A stretch of DNA of 48,521 nt from assembly GCA_035759745.1 (NCBI GenBank), contig DASTUF010000093.1, forward strand, positions 1 through 48,521, read 5' to 3'. This stretch comes from CAMLHP01 sp035759745 (lineage in GTDB: Bacteria; Gemmatimonadota; Gemmatimonadetes; Gemmatimonadales; GWC2-71-9). The notes beneath the pieces are model-generated. The model saw only the letters and a program-made list of their open reading frames with translations, was not told the origin of the DNA and did no database searches. A program made the position numbers and the translations under genes. This document shows, piece by piece, positions 1 through 8,700 of the stretch. Within the stretch, counting starts at the first letter, position 1. Every line of letters starts with the position of its first letter.

Positions 1-68
1 TAGATCGCGGCGATGTTGCCCGCCGAGAGGAGGGTGAGGGCGATGGGGAGGAATCGCTTGAGGTTCAT
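1..68 (-). CDS. Partial gene: N-terminus of a secreted or membrane protein
   Basis: Only the first 22 codons are in the window. The ATG is at 68 on the minus strand and the gene runs off the left edge. The peptide opens with two lysine/arginine residues (MNLKRF) followed by a hydrophobic run (LPIALTLLSAGNIAAI), typical of a signal peptide or first membrane segment. It starts 13 nt downstream of the kinase stop codon on the same strand, so it is probably the last visible member of the PP2C-kinase operon. Function cannot be told from this fragment. Confidence 0.5.
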   Translation of the reverse strand, partial: MNLKRFLPIALTLLSAGNIAAI

Positions 69-81
69 GGCATGGGCCCGA

Positions 82-2259
82 TCAAGTCTTTCGGACGATG
101 GCCTGGAATCGCGGGTCGTCGCGGATGCCGTCGAAGTCGGAGTCGTTCTCCAGCCACTCCCGATGGCCGAAGCCGTTGGCGATGGCCTGGTCCAGGCAGC
201 GGATGGCATCATCGCGCTGGCCGCCGAGGGCGTAGACGCAGGCGCAGTTGTACAGCACGCCAGAGTCGGAAGGGTCGAGTGACAGGGCGCGGCCGGTCCA
301 CGCCAGCGCGCGTTCGCGGTCGCCCAATTCCATCAACCCACCGGCGCCGAGGTAGAGCGCGCGGGGGTCGTCGGGGTTGAGTTCGAGGTGGCGCTCGACC
401 ACATGGAGGAAGTCGTTGAGTCCTGCGTCGGCCTCTTCGTGGCGGCCGAGGCGCCGCAGTGGCGCGTTGATGAGCAGGCGGCTCTGGTAGTCGTCGGGCC
501 GCACTCGGCAGGCCTCGCGATACTCGCGAATGGAGTCCTCGTACTTGCCCTGCTGGAAGGCGAGGCGGGCCGCGAAGTAGTGGGCCTCGAAGAGATTGGG
601 ATTGAGCCGGGACGCGTGGTCGAACTGGCGTTCGGCCTCAGCGTAATTCTGGCGCAGCGACTCGACCAGCCCGCGCGACGCGACGGCCTCGGCGCTGTTG
701 GGGTCCAGCTCCAGCGCCTTCCTGCTGTAGCTCTCGGCGCCTTCGAGGTTGGCGTTGCTGGCGTCCCAGTACATGTAGAGATAGGAGCAGCAGTCGGCGG
801 CGCCGGCGTAGGCACGCACATACGTGGGGTCCGACTCGATGGCCTTCTCGAACATCCGGCGCGCGAACTGGATGCCGCTGCGGCGGAACTGGTGGAAGTA
901 CTGGCGGCCGCGCAGGTAGTAGTCATAGGCCTCGACGTCGGCCTTCTGCGACTCGCCGATGGCGCGCTTCTCCTCGTCGGTGAGCACGCCGCGCAAGGCC
1001 TTGACTATGTTGCCGGCGATCTCGTCCTGAATGGCGAACACGTCCTCGAGCTTCCGGTCGTAGCGTTCGGACCAGAGCTGGTAGCCATTGGCGACATCCA
1101 CCAGCTGGGCGGTGAGCCGGAGCATGCTGCCGGCCTTGCGGACGCTGCCCTCGAGGACGGTGTCGACCTGGAGCTTCTCGCCGATGGAGCGGATGTCCTC
1201 GCTCTTCCCCTTGAACGCGAAGGACGAGGTGCGCGACGTCACGCGAAGCGTGGGCACCCTCGAGAGGGCGTTGATGATTTCCTCGGCGACACCGTCGGTG
1301 AAGTACTCGTTGTCGGGGTCGGCGCTCATGTTGAGGAAGGGGAGCACCGCAATGGACTTGCCCTGGTGGACGACGGGAATGACGCCGCTGCCGGCAGGTG
1401 GCGTGGTGCCGGTGCGGGTGGTGAGCGCCTGGGCCATGAGCGCGGCGGTGGAGAAGCGGGACTTGGGCTCGCGCTCCAGCGCGCAGGCGACGGCGCGCTC
1501 GAGGTCCTCGGGGAGATCGGCGCGTATGGACCGGACGGCAGGGGCGCGCTCGAGGAAGCGCTTGGTGATGACCGCCTGGGCGCTGGTGCCGCGGAAGGGC
1601 GCCTGACCGGTCAGCATCTCGAACAAGACGCAGCCAAGGCTGTAGATGTCGCTCCGGCCGTCGGACTCATCCTCGCCGGCGGCCTGCTCGGGGCTGATGT
1701 ACGCCGGCGTGCCGAGGGCGGTGCCGGTCTGGGTGAGGTTCTCGGAGCCGGCGGCGATGACGGCCTTGGCGATGCCGAAGTCGGTGACGAGGGCCTCGCC
1801 CTCGTGGAGCATCACGTTCTCGGGCTTGATGTCGCGGTGTATGACCTGCTGGCGATGGGCGTAGTCGAGTGCGGCAGCGATGTCGCGGGCTATCTCGACC
1901 GCGTCCGCCACCGGCAGCGCGCCTTCGCGCGACAGTCGCGCGCGCAGCGACTCACCATCGACGTAGGGCATGACATAGTAGAGCAGCGACCCGGCGCGGC
2001 CGGAGTCGTGGAGCGGCACTATGTGGGGATGGTTGAGCCGGGCGGCGACCTTGATCTCGCGCAGGAAGCGATCGGGACCGAGGCCGGCGGCGAGCTCTGG
2101 GTGGAGCACCTTGATGGCGACCTGGCGGTCGTGACGGGTGTCGTGGGCGAGGTACACCGTGGCCATGCCGCCGCGGCCTATCTCGCGACCCACCTTGTAG
2201 CGGTCCTTCAGTTCGGCGCTGAGGCGCTCCGGCGTCGAGGCAGTGCTTTCGATCGTCAA
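82..2259 (-). CDS. Ser/Thr protein kinase with TolB-like domain and TPR repeats (soluble)
   Basis: Hanks-type Ser/Thr kinase of about 725 aa. The glycine loop (GRGGMATV) is near residues 28-35, the ATP lysine (VAIK) near 50, the HRDIKPEN catalytic loop near 141-148, DFG near 160, then GTPAYISPEQ. After the kinase domain comes a TolB-N/FlgO-like segment (IAVLPFLNMSADP through LEGSVRK) and then TPR-like helices to the C-terminus. No membrane segment is visible, so it should act in the cytoplasm. The start is chosen at a TTG whose last two bases overlap the phosphatase stop (TTGA), with GGAAGG upstream; a longer open frame upstream reads through the phosphatase as Arg-rich nonsense. Coupling to PP2C suggests a matched kinase/phosphatase pair. 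Domain assignments are from recognised motifs; substrates are unknown. Confidence 0.93.
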   Translation of the reverse strand: MTIESTASTPERLSAELKDRYKVGREIGRGGMATVYLAHDTRHDRQVAIKVLHPELAAGLGPDRFLREIKVAARLNHPHIVPLHDSGRAGSLLYYVMPYVDGESLRARLSREGALPVADAVEIARDIAAALDYAHRQQVIHRDIKPENVMLHEGEALVTDFGIAKAVIAAGSENLTQTGTALGTPAYISPEQAAGEDESDGRSDIYSLGCVLFEMLTGQAPFRGTSAQAVITKRFLERAPAVRSIRADLPEDLERAVACALEREPKSRFSTAALMAQALTTRTGTTPPAGSGVIPVVHQGKSIAVLPFLNMSADPDNEYFTDGVAEEIINALSRVPTLRVTSRTSSFAFKGKSEDIRSIGEKLQVDTVLEGSVRKAGSMLRLTAQLVDVANGYQLWSERYDRKLEDVFAIQDEIAGNIVKALRGVLTDEEKRAIGESQKADVEAYDYYLRGRQYFHQFRRSGIQFARRMFEKAIESDPTYVRAYAGAADCCSYLYMYWDASNANLEGAESYSRKALELDPNSAEAVASRGLVESLRQNYAEAERQFDHASRLNPNLFEAHYFAARLAFQQGKYEDSIREYREACRVRPDDYQSRLLINAPLRRLGRHEEADAGLNDFLHVVERHLELNPDDPRALYLGAGGLMELGDRERALAWTGRALSLDPSDSGVLYNCACVYALGGQRDDAIRCLDQAIANGFGHREWLENDSDFDGIRDDPRFQAIVRKT

Positions 2260-3143
2260 CGCTGCAACGTCCTTCCGATCAGGATGGTGATGTTGTCGCT
2301 GCCGCCGCCTTCGAGTGCGTCGTGCAGGAGCGCTTCGCACGCCTGCCGGGCGGATGTCATGCTTTCCAGCCGGTGCTGAATCTGCTGGTCCGACACATGG
2401 CGAATGAGGCCATCGGTGCAGAGCAGTCCGACGTCACCCCAGCGCTGATCCATCCGGGTGACCATGGGCGCAGCCACCGAGCCACCGATGGCACTCGACA
2501 GTATGTGGGCCCAGCGGGTGGAGGGCGCCTGCCGCGGGCTCAAGATGCCCTGATCCACCATGTCCTGGGCCATGGTCTGGTCCCGGGAGATCTGCCGCAG
2601 CTCGCCCTCGCGCAGCATGTAGGCCCGGCTGTCTCCCACCTGGAGCAGATAGGCGTGGGGCCAGATGCCGATCCACAATGTGAGGGTTGTCGCCATGCCC
2701 GCGAGCGCCGGATGCTGCTCCGCATGCTCGCGCACCGCCTGGTCGGCGCGCATCGTGGCCTGGCGCAATGCTTCGAAGAATGCCTCGGAGTCTTCCGGAT
2801 TGTTCCGATAATAGCAGGACGCCGCCTCAGTGGCGTAGCGGGTGGCCGATTCGGCCGCAACGCGGCTGGCTTCCTCGCCCCCGGCGCCGCCGCCCACGCC
2901 GTCCGCCACCAGTGCCAGCATCGCCAGCCGAGTCGACTCGCGGCCCAGTCGCGCGGGGTCGGGGATACTGGTCTCGACGATGACCAGCCGCTTTTCGAGG
3001 CTGGCGATGAGAAACTGGTCCTGGTTCGACTTCCGGACCTTGCCCTGATGGGTGAGGCCGTAGACGTCGATGTCGCCGTCGGTGGGACGGCGCGGCTCGG
3101 CGGCTCGGCGGCTCGGCGCCTCGGCAGGATCGGAAGAAGTCAT
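2256..3143 (-). CDS. PP2C-family protein phosphatase
   Basis: A 295-aa PPM/PP2C Ser/Thr phosphatase that would remove phosphate from targets of the linked kinases, using two metal ions. Visible family motifs: NQD near residue 41, VADGVGGG with metal-binding Asp, GMATTLT, VGDSRAY, LCTDGL, and the C-terminal SDNITILI. Residues 9-20 are an Arg/Ala/Pro-rich tail encoded by a CGGCTCGG repeat array, outside the phosphatase fold. The gene overlaps the downstream kinase by 4 nt. No strong ribosome site is visible before the ATG. The upstream gap holds a period-7 array and a hairpin. The family call is firm; partner specificity is inferred from linkage. Confidence 0.95.
   Translation of the reverse strand: MTSSDPAEAPSRRAAEPRRPTDGDIDVYGLTHQGKVRKSNQDQFLIASLEKRLVIVETSIPDPARLGRESTRLAMLALVADGVGGGAGGEEASRVAAESATRYATEAASCYYRNNPEDSEAFFEALRQATMRADQAVREHAEQHPALAGMATTLTLWIGIWPHAYLLQVGDSRAYMLREGELRQISRDQTMAQDMVDQGILSPRQAPSTRWAHILSSAIGGSVAAPMVTRMDQRWGDVGLLCTDGLIRHVSDQQIQHRLESMTSARQACEALLHDALEGGGSDNITILIGRTLQR
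3093..3124. repeat. Period-8 tandem repeat inside the PP2C gene (4 units)
   Basis: Three exact CGGCTCGG units followed by CGCCTCGG on the plus strand. On the coding minus strand three units make 24 nt, or 8 codons, so the array keeps the frame open and encodes a repeating Ser-Arg-Arg-Ala-Ala-Glu-Pro-Pro pattern near the N-terminus. The same octamer occurs in two kinases and the aldehyde dehydrogenase of this window. Confidence 0.9.
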
Positions 3144-3177
3144 GTGGTCGGGTTGTGAGTGAAAGCTCGCCCCAAGA

Positions 3178-3205
3178 GTGGGACGTGGGAAGTGGGAAGT
3201 GGGTG
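3178..3205. repeat. Period-7 tandem repeat, GTGGGAA type (4 units)
   Basis: Units GTGGGAC, GTGGGAA, GTGGGAA, GTGGGTG in the gap between the PP2C start and the end of the next gene upstream. It belongs to the family of intergenic heptamer arrays seen across this window. In the PP2C direction it lies 35 nt before the start codon, so it may be part of that gene's leader. Confidence 0.85.
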
Positions 3206-3215
3206 CAACGGGAAA

Positions 3216-3240
3216 GGCCCGGGGTGGCTGCCCCCGGGCC
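3216..3240 (-). terminator. GC-rich hairpin, probable terminator
   Basis: A 9-bp perfect stem (GGCCCGGGG pairing with CCCCGGGCC) with a 7-nt loop, 26 nt past the stop of the secreted-protein gene at 3267-3875. On the minus strand it is followed by TTTCCC, only a short T run, so termination may be weak or factor-assisted. It separates the sigma-factor operon from the PP2C gene. Confidence 0.55.
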
Positions 3241-3266
3241 CGGCCCTGTCCGTGCTGCGGTTGGTT

Positions 3267-3875
3267 CTAGTTGCCGCGGGGGGAGCCCAGCTGGATGACT
3301 GCGCCGGCCCCGCCCTGGGCGCCGACGGTTGCACCGGCCCCACCGGCCCGGACACCCGCGCCCGAGTTGGCGCTGAGGTTGGCGAGGGCCTCGGGTCCGC
3401 GCGCCAGCGCTGCTTCAACGGCGGCCTGGGCCTGGCTCGATGCACGGCCCTGGGCTACGAGGTCGGCCAGCACGGCGATGGCCACGCTGCGGCGATCCTG
3501 TGGCGCGCCGGCGCTGATGGCAGCGAGCGCGGTCTGGCTGACGCCAGCCTGCACCGCATCCGCCGCAACCGACAGTTCACCCTCGGTGGTGCTGGTGAGG
3601 CCGGCCTGCAGCATCGCATCGCGGGCGCTGGTCAGGGCCTCCAGCCGCGCCGAGACCGCGGTGGCGATGCGTTCCATGGGAACGCCCTTCGCCTTGCCCT
3701 CGGCAACCTTGCGCTCGAGCAGCGAGACCGGGATGCCGGCCTCGAGGGCGGTCTCCAGCGTCGCTTCCACCTGTGCATCGGCGGAGGTGGTGCCCGTACT
3801 GGTCGAGTCCTGCGCGGTCATGACAGCCGGCGCCAGCAGCAGCAGCGCCGCGAGAGAGAGAATCCGGTTACGCAT
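3267..3875 (-). CDS. Small secreted protein of unknown function, in the sigma-factor operon
   Basis: A 202-aa protein with a clear signal peptide (MRNR, hydrophobic core, cleavage near AQD at about residue 22), then an Ala-rich, helix-prone body and a Gly/Ala-rich tail near residues 165-195. No enzymatic motif is recognised. It lies 39 nt after the ECF sigma gene with a good ribosome site (AGGAGAA) before the ATG, so it is probably the last gene of that operon and may be a sigma target or accessory. A GC-rich hairpin follows it. Function is unknown; export and operon membership are inferred. Confidence 0.8.
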   Translation of the reverse strand: MRNRILSLAALLLLAPAVMTAQDSTSTGTTSADAQVEATLETALEAGIPVSLLERKVAEGKAKGVPMERIATAVSARLEALTSARDAMLQAGLTSTTEGELSVAADAVQAGVSQTALAAISAGAPQDRRSVAIAVLADLVAQGRASSQAQAAVEAALARGPEALANLSANSGAGVRAGGAGATVGAQGGAGAVIQLGSPRGN

Positions 3876-3914
3876 CGTTCGTTCTCCTGTGAGAAGTGGT
3901 CGGGCAGTTCGGCA

Positions 3915-4487
3915 TCAAGACGCGCGGGAGCCGGCCCGAGTCACATTTCCATAATCGGCAACAAGTGCGTCATGCAGCAGGTCGCGCGCTCGCGCGACGC
4001 GCATCTTGGCGGCGCTGAGCGTAATGCCGGCGATCTCGGCTATCTCTTCGTACGAGTGTCCCACCTGGTGGCGCAGCAGGAAGGCCTCGCGCAGGATGGG
4101 CGTCAGCCTCGCCAGGGCCGTGCCCATGCCATCGCGGAGCGCGACTCGCTCGGCGACATCCTCGTCATCGGCGATCCATTCGGCGTGCTCCAGCGGGGCC
4201 TCGTTCCGGCGAATGTCGCGGGCCCAGTCGAGTACCGCGTTGCGGAAAATGCGGAAGAGCCAGGAGAGGAAGCGCTCCGGATCCCGGCACTGGCGCAGGC
4301 GCTCGTATGCCTTGACGAACGACTCCTGCACCAGGTCGAGCGCTGTGTCCTGATCGAGTCCGGTGCTGCGTCCATAGCCGTACAGCGTGTTCTGGTGTCG
4401 CCGCACCAGGAGCGCGAACGCATCGGTGTTGCCGGCGAGGACCCGGGCGACCACCTCGCCGTCGGATGGCTGGCCGAGGGTGCTCAC
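3915..4487 (-). CDS. ECF-type RNA polymerase sigma factor
   Basis: A 190-aa extracytoplasmic-function sigma factor. Region 2 is visible (DLVQESFVKAYERLR, then WLFRIFRNAVLDWAR), as is the region 4 helix-turn-helix (YEEIAEIAGITLSAAKMRVARAR). Start is a GTG overlapping the stop of the preceding gene (GTGA); an open frame extends far upstream but is out-of-frame reading of the two genes before it. It is the third gene of an operon whose first gene encodes a single-pass membrane protein, the usual arrangement of an anti-sigma factor, although here the anti-sigma candidate comes first. The regulon cannot be seen; autoregulation is likely but not shown. Confidence 0.93.
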   Translation of the reverse strand: MSTLGQPSDGEVVARVLAGNTDAFALLVRRHQNTLYGYGRSTGLDQDTALDLVQESFVKAYERLRQCRDPERFLSWLFRIFRNAVLDWARDIRRNEAPLEHAEWIADDEDVAERVALRDGMGTALARLTPILREAFLLRHQVGHSYEEIAEIAGITLSAAKMRVARARDLLHDALVADYGNVTRAGSRAS

Positions 4488-5635
4488 GAGACCACCAGCA
4501 CAGCCACGTGGCCGCCCATGCCGTCGTCCTTGCGGCCAGGCACCGATTCGGGAACGAACCAGGTGCCGTCCTCGGCCACGAAGGCGTAGTTGTACACGCC
4601 GGGCACGAGGGTCCCGATCCATGACCAGTGCGATCCCTGCCGCTGCATCGGCACCGGTTTCCAGTTGGTGAAGTCGCCGGCGATCGATGGCACGCCGGTT
4701 ACCTGGCTGGCATCGATCCGGATGGTCGCGCGGCCGTCGACATACCGGGCCGGCACCGGGGCGCGAGCGATGCTGGCGGCGCCGAGGCGGATGCTCATGC
4801 CGGCCCACCAGGAGGTGGCGGTGGTGGAGCGGTAGAGCGGATCGAAGCTGTTGCCGCGCCCCCCGGCGTTGAGCTCGATCAGCGGATTGAGGGCGACACT
4901 TCCTCCGGCGGACCAATCCGCGCCATCCACGCCACCCGACATCCAGGTGCCGGCGGATCCCCAGAGTACGAAGGGACCCTGCGCGAGCTGAAGCGTCGCG
5001 CCGCCGTGTGCGAGGGTGGCGCCGTCGTCGAACCAGCCTCGCACCTCGGTGGACAGGGTGACCGGCAGGCTCCCCAGGCTGAGCCGAACATCGGCTGACG
5101 GGAGTGCCCGTTCGCTGATGGCGTCGCCGAGCTGGCTGCGCTGCGCAGAGCCGCCGGCGCGCAGTTCCGCGCGGCCGGTCCCGGTACCCGCCCAGAGGCC
5201 GACCATGAGCTCGGCGCCGGCCCCGACGCCGAAGAGTTCGTTCTGAATGGGAATGCTGCCGCCGAGGGGACCCGGCACCGGCCCGGCCGGAGCGGTTCCT
5301 TCCTGAGTCTGACGCTGGGCAAAACCGTGGGCGCTCAGGTCCAGCAGGACGCCGGCCTTGCCGTGGGACTGAAATCGCTTCCAGCCGGCAAGCGCGGCCC
5401 AGGCCGGACCGTCGCCGACCGGAATCGCGGCGGACGCGGTGAGCCGATCCTGTGGGGCGTAGCGCCCCAGGCCCAGCACCACCGAGGATGCGCCCGCGCT
5501 GCCCGCGGGAGCACCATCGAAGGCGATGCGGCCGAAGCGGGCGCTGGCGCGGACTTCCTGGCCCGAGGCAGAGGCGGGCTGGAGGCAGAGCGTGAGCGCG
5601 CCAAGGGCCGTGAGGCACAACCGGGAGAGACTCAC
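4484..5635 (-). CDS. Exported protein with C-terminal glycogen-binding (CBM48/AMPK-like) domain
   Basis: About 383 aa. A signal peptide (SLSRLCLTALGALTLCLQ, cleavage near ASGQ) is followed by roughly 260 residues of alternating beta-prone sequence rich in Gly and Ser, possibly an outer-membrane barrel or beta-sandwich. The last 85 residues hold an E-set/CBM48-like domain: VAGDFTNW-type signature seen as SIAGDFTNWKPV, then GSHWSWIGTLVPGVYNYAF. The same domain closes the next gene in the operon. The start is a GTG sharing GTGA with that gene's stop; the sigma gene follows with another GTGA overlap. It could be the ligand-capturing partner of the membrane protein. The C-terminal domain call is good; the barrel idea is inference. 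Confidence 0.8.
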   Translation of the reverse strand: MSLSRLCLTALGALTLCLQPASASGQEVRASARFGRIAFDGAPAGSAGASSVVLGLGRYAPQDRLTASAAIPVGDGPAWAALAGWKRFQSHGKAGVLLDLSAHGFAQRQTQEGTAPAGPVPGPLGGSIPIQNELFGVGAGAELMVGLWAGTGTGRAELRAGGSAQRSQLGDAISERALPSADVRLSLGSLPVTLSTEVRGWFDDGATLAHGGATLQLAQGPFVLWGSAGTWMSGGVDGADWSAGGSVALNPLIELNAGGRGNSFDPLYRSTTATSWWAGMSIRLGAASIARAPVPARYVDGRATIRIDASQVTGVPSIAGDFTNWKPVPMQRQGSHWSWIGTLVPGVYNYAFVAEDGTWFVPESVPGRKDDGMGGHVAVLVVS

Positions 5636-6276
5636 GACCGGCGCAGCGGTGCGAGTACGGCGAGCCGGCTGTTGGCGCCGCCGAAGCCGTCGGTGATGCG
5701 GGGTGCGAGCGGGTCGAGGGTCCACTCTTCCCCGTTCACCAGGAACCCATAGTTGTACACGCCCGGTTCGAGGGCCACGTCGACGGCCCACACGCCGGGA
5801 GCTATCTGGTGGAGCTGATGATCGGGATTCCAGGAGGTGAAGTCGCCAACCAGCGCTACTTCACTGGCGTCGGCAGCCCCGAGCCGGAACTGGACCAGGA
5901 TTCGAACTGGGCCGGTGGTGTCAGTTGCAACCTGCAGCTGAGGGGTTGCCGCCGGCTGCAGCGCACGCACGGTGGCCAGTGCGGCGAGGGCGATGACGAA
6001 TGCCGCAGCAAATGCAGGACGCACGGTGACGGATCGCGGGGCCCAGAGCCAGCCGAGGGCCCGCTTGAGCCGAGCGGCCGGGGAGTGCCGGGCATGGGCG
6101 GGCGAGACTCGCCGCATGACGCTGGCGGCCACATCGATCCGGGGAAGCGGAGGCTGGGCATTGAGGGCCTGTCCAAGTGCCTGCAAGTACTGGCGATAGG
6201 CCTCGGCCTCGGGGGCGGTGAGCTGGTCGACGGGGAGGTCGCCGTCGAGAGCCTGGTGGATGCGGTCGCGTGTCAT
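5632..6276 (-). CDS. Membrane protein with extracytoplasmic glycogen-binding-like domain, putative anti-sigma factor
   Basis: About 214 aa, first gene of the ECF sigma operon. Residues 1-90 are cytoplasmic and helical (HQALDGDLPVDQL resembles the start of zinc-finger-less anti-sigma proteins), a membrane segment lies near 92-110 (AFAAAFVIALAALATV), and the periplasmic part ends in a CBM48/E-set domain (VALVGDFTSWNPDHQL, then PGVWAVDVALEPGVYNYGF). Single-pass topology and the operon position fit an anti-sigma factor that senses a glycan or protein outside. An ATG at 6276 is preferred over the TTG at 6303; neither has a strong ribosome site. Anti-sigma activity is inferred, not shown by a recognised anti-sigma motif. 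Confidence 0.78.
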   Translation of the reverse strand: MTRDRIHQALDGDLPVDQLTAPEAEAYRQYLQALGQALNAQPPLPRIDVAASVMRRVSPAHARHSPAARLKRALGWLWAPRSVTVRPAFAAAFVIALAALATVRALQPAATPQLQVATDTTGPVRILVQFRLGAADASEVALVGDFTSWNPDHQLHQIAPGVWAVDVALEPGVYNYGFLVNGEEWTLDPLAPRITDGFGGANSRLAVLAPLRRS

Positions 6277-6426
6277 GGGATCAGGACGAGCGGGGGGTCT
6301 CAAAAGTCACCTGGACGGTGGCGGGGGCTGGGCGGAACTACTGCAAGGAGGTGGCCACGCGGGAGGTCGGTGCCACGCGCGTGCTACTGGCACTCCCTCT
6401 TTTCCGACTGCATCTTGGCGAATACA

Positions 6427-8682
6427 ATGTCACAATTGAATCAGCGGCTCGAGCACGGCCTCGCCGGGCGCTACGCCATCGACCGGCAGCTGGGCGAGGG
6501 CGGGATGGCAGTGGTCTTCCTCGCGCGGGACCTGCGCCACGACCGCCTTGTGGCTCTCAAAGTGCTGCGCCCCGAGATCTCGGCCGAGGTCGGCCCGGAG
6601 CGGTTCCACCGCGAGATCCGGATGGCGGCGGGACTCACCCACCCCCACATCCTGCCGGTCTTCGACTCCGGCGAGGCGGAGGGACTCCTCTTCTACGTCA
6701 TGCCAAACATGGCGGGGAAGTCGCTCCGCGACCGCATGGACCGGGAGAAGCTACTTCCGCTCGACGAGACGCTGCGGCTGGTACGCGAGGTGGCCGCCGC
6801 GCTCGACTATGCGCACCGCCAGGGCATTGTGCACCGCGACATCAAGCCCGAGAACATCCTGCTGCACGACGGCTCGGCGCTGGTGGCCGACTTCGGGATC
6901 GGGAAGGTGCTCACCAGCTCGGCCGGCGGCGGCGTCACCCAGACGGGATTCGCCGTGGGCACGCCCGCATACATGAGCCCGGAGCAGGCCTCCGCCGACA
7001 CCAACGTGGACGGCCGCAGCGACCTGTACAGTCTGGGTTGCGTGCTGTACGAGATGCTCACCGGTGAGCCACCGTTCACCGGCCCCAACCCGCAGGCCAT
7101 CATCACCAAGCGCTTCGTCGCGCCGGTTCCCCACGTGCGGGCCATGCGCGACGTGCCGGAGCAGCTCGACCAGGCGGTAACCCGTGCGCTGGCCCGGACA
7201 CCGGTGGACCGCTTTCCTTCGGCGGCCGAGTTCGCCGAGGCGCTGCTGCAGATTCAGCGCGGGGGCCAGACGCCGCCCGGCGCGGCGGCCGTGCGTCCGA
7301 CCGCGCCGGAGAAGTCCATCGTGGTGCTGCCGCTCACCAACATGAGCGCGGATCCCGAGAACGAGTACTTCAGCGACGGGATGACAGAGGAGATCATCAA
7401 CGCGCTGGCGAAGATCCCCGACCTGCTGGTGGCGTCGCGCACCTCATCGTTCGCGTTCAAGGGGAAGAGCGTGGACCTGCGCGAGGTGGGGGAAAAGCTC
7501 GGCGTGTCGACGGTGCTGGAGGGGAGCGTGCGCAAGATCGGGACGCGAATTCGGATCGCGGCCCAGCTGGTCAATGTCGCCAGCGGCTACCAGCTCTGGT
7601 CGGAGAAGTACGACCGGCAGCTGGAAGACGTCTTTGATATCCAGGACGAGATCTCGCGCGCCATCGTGGACGCGCTCAAGGTGCGGCTCATGGGAGCCCC
7701 GGAGCAGCCGCTGGCCAAGCCGGCGACGGACAACCTGGACGCCTACACGCTCTACCTCAAGGGCCGCTTCTTCGTAAACCGCCTGGCCGAACACGACTTG
7801 CGAAAGGCGCTCACGCTGTTCGAGCAGGCGCTCGACGCCGATCCCGGTTATGCGAGCGCGTATTCCGGCATCGCCGACTGCTGGAGCAACCTGGCCGACG
7901 ACTGGGTCGCGCCGGCCGATGCGTATCCCCGCGCGAAGTCGGCCGCCGCTCGCGCGATCCAGCTCGACCCGACGTTGGGCGAGGCGCACACGTCGATCGG
8001 CAAGGTGCTCTGCTGGTACGAGTGGGACTTCGCGGGCGCCTCGCGCGCACTGGCGACCGCCGTGGCCTGCAATCCCAACTACGCCGAGGGGCATTTCGTC
8101 TACGGCACCACCCTGCCGGCGGTGGGCCGGTTGGCGGACGCGGTGGAGGAGATGCGAAAGGCGCTCGTACTCGACCCGCTCTCGGCCCACCTCAGCCGCT
8201 GGCTGGGGCGCTTCTTCCTGTATGGCGGGCAATTCGAGGCTGCGATCGAGCAGGGGCACAGGACGCTGGAGATCGAGCCCAACTACTTCCAGGCGTATCT
8301 CGACATCGGCGCGGCGGAGCTGGAATTGGGCCGCACTACCGAATCGCTGCGCTCGTTCCGCCAGGGCCAGTCACTCGGAACGGCGGTGCGTTCCTACGAC
8401 GCGATGATCGTGCGCTCGCTGGTGATGCTGGGCGAACTGGAGGAAGCGCACTCGATCATGGACCGGCTGGAGGCGCAGGCAAAGAGCGAATACCTGCGAG
8501 CGGAGGTGCTGGCGATGGGCCACGCCGCGCTGGGGGAGAACGACGAGGCGTTCGCCTGCCTCCAGCGGGCACTGGACGCGCGATCGTCGGGGTTGATCTA
8601 CCTCCACCTCGATCCGGGGTACGGGCCATTGAGAGCGGACCCGCGACTTGCGGCCATGGTCAAGAAGATTGGGCTGAGCTGA
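6427..8682 (+). CDS. Ser/Thr protein kinase with TolB-like domain and TPR repeats (soluble paralog)
   Basis: A 751-aa Hanks-type kinase with the same layout as the kinase at 82-2259. Glycine loop GEGGMAVV near residues 23-30, ATP lysine (VALK) at 45, HRDIKPEN near 136-143, DFG near 155, GTPAYMSPEQ. A TolB-N/FlgO-like segment (IVVLPLTNMSADPENEYF to LEGSVRKIG) follows, then TPR units from about 430 onward (for example NPNYAEGHFVYG, EPNYFQAYLDIG). No membrane span is visible. It is divergent from the glycogen-domain sigma operon across 150 bases that must hold both promoters. Upstream ribosome-binding signal is weak. The two paralogs probably arose by duplication. Targets unknown. Confidence 0.93.
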   Translation: MSQLNQRLEHGLAGRYAIDRQLGEGGMAVVFLARDLRHDRLVALKVLRPEISAEVGPERFHREIRMAAGLTHPHILPVFDSGEAEGLLFYVMPNMAGKSLRDRMDREKLLPLDETLRLVREVAAALDYAHRQGIVHRDIKPENILLHDGSALVADFGIGKVLTSSAGGGVTQTGFAVGTPAYMSPEQASADTNVDGRSDLYSLGCVLYEMLTGEPPFTGPNPQAIITKRFVAPVPHVRAMRDVPEQLDQAVTRALARTPVDRFPSAAEFAEALLQIQRGGQTPPGAAAVRPTAPEKSIVVLPLTNMSADPENEYFSDGMTEEIINALAKIPDLLVASRTSSFAFKGKSVDLREVGEKLGVSTVLEGSVRKIGTRIRIAAQLVNVASGYQLWSEKYDRQLEDVFDIQDEISRAIVDALKVRLMGAPEQPLAKPATDNLDAYTLYLKGRFFVNRLAEHDLRKALTLFEQALDADPGYASAYSGIADCWSNLADDWVAPADAYPRAKSAAARAIQLDPTLGEAHTSIGKVLCWYEWDFAGASRALATAVACNPNYAEGHFVYGTTLPAVGRLADAVEEMRKALVLDPLSAHLSRWLGRFFLYGGQFEAAIEQGHRTLEIEPNYFQAYLDIGAAELELGRTTESLRSFRQGQSLGTAVRSYDAMIVRSLVMLGELEEAHSIMDRLEAQAKSEYLRAEVLAMGHAALGENDEAFACLQRALDARSSGLIYLHLDPGYGPLRADPRLAAMVKKIGLS

Positions 8683-8700
8683 GGGGACGGCAAACGCCCG

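Noticed and set aside
388..2379. Long open frame on the plus strand opposite the first kinase
   Set aside because: The translation has no domain and mirrors kinase codons; high GC leaves antisense frames open. The minus strand carries intact kinase motifs.
4488..5618. Upstream extension of the sigma-factor frame
   Set aside because: It covers the glycogen-domain protein in a different frame and is Arg-rich; the GTG overlap with that gene's stop is a better start.
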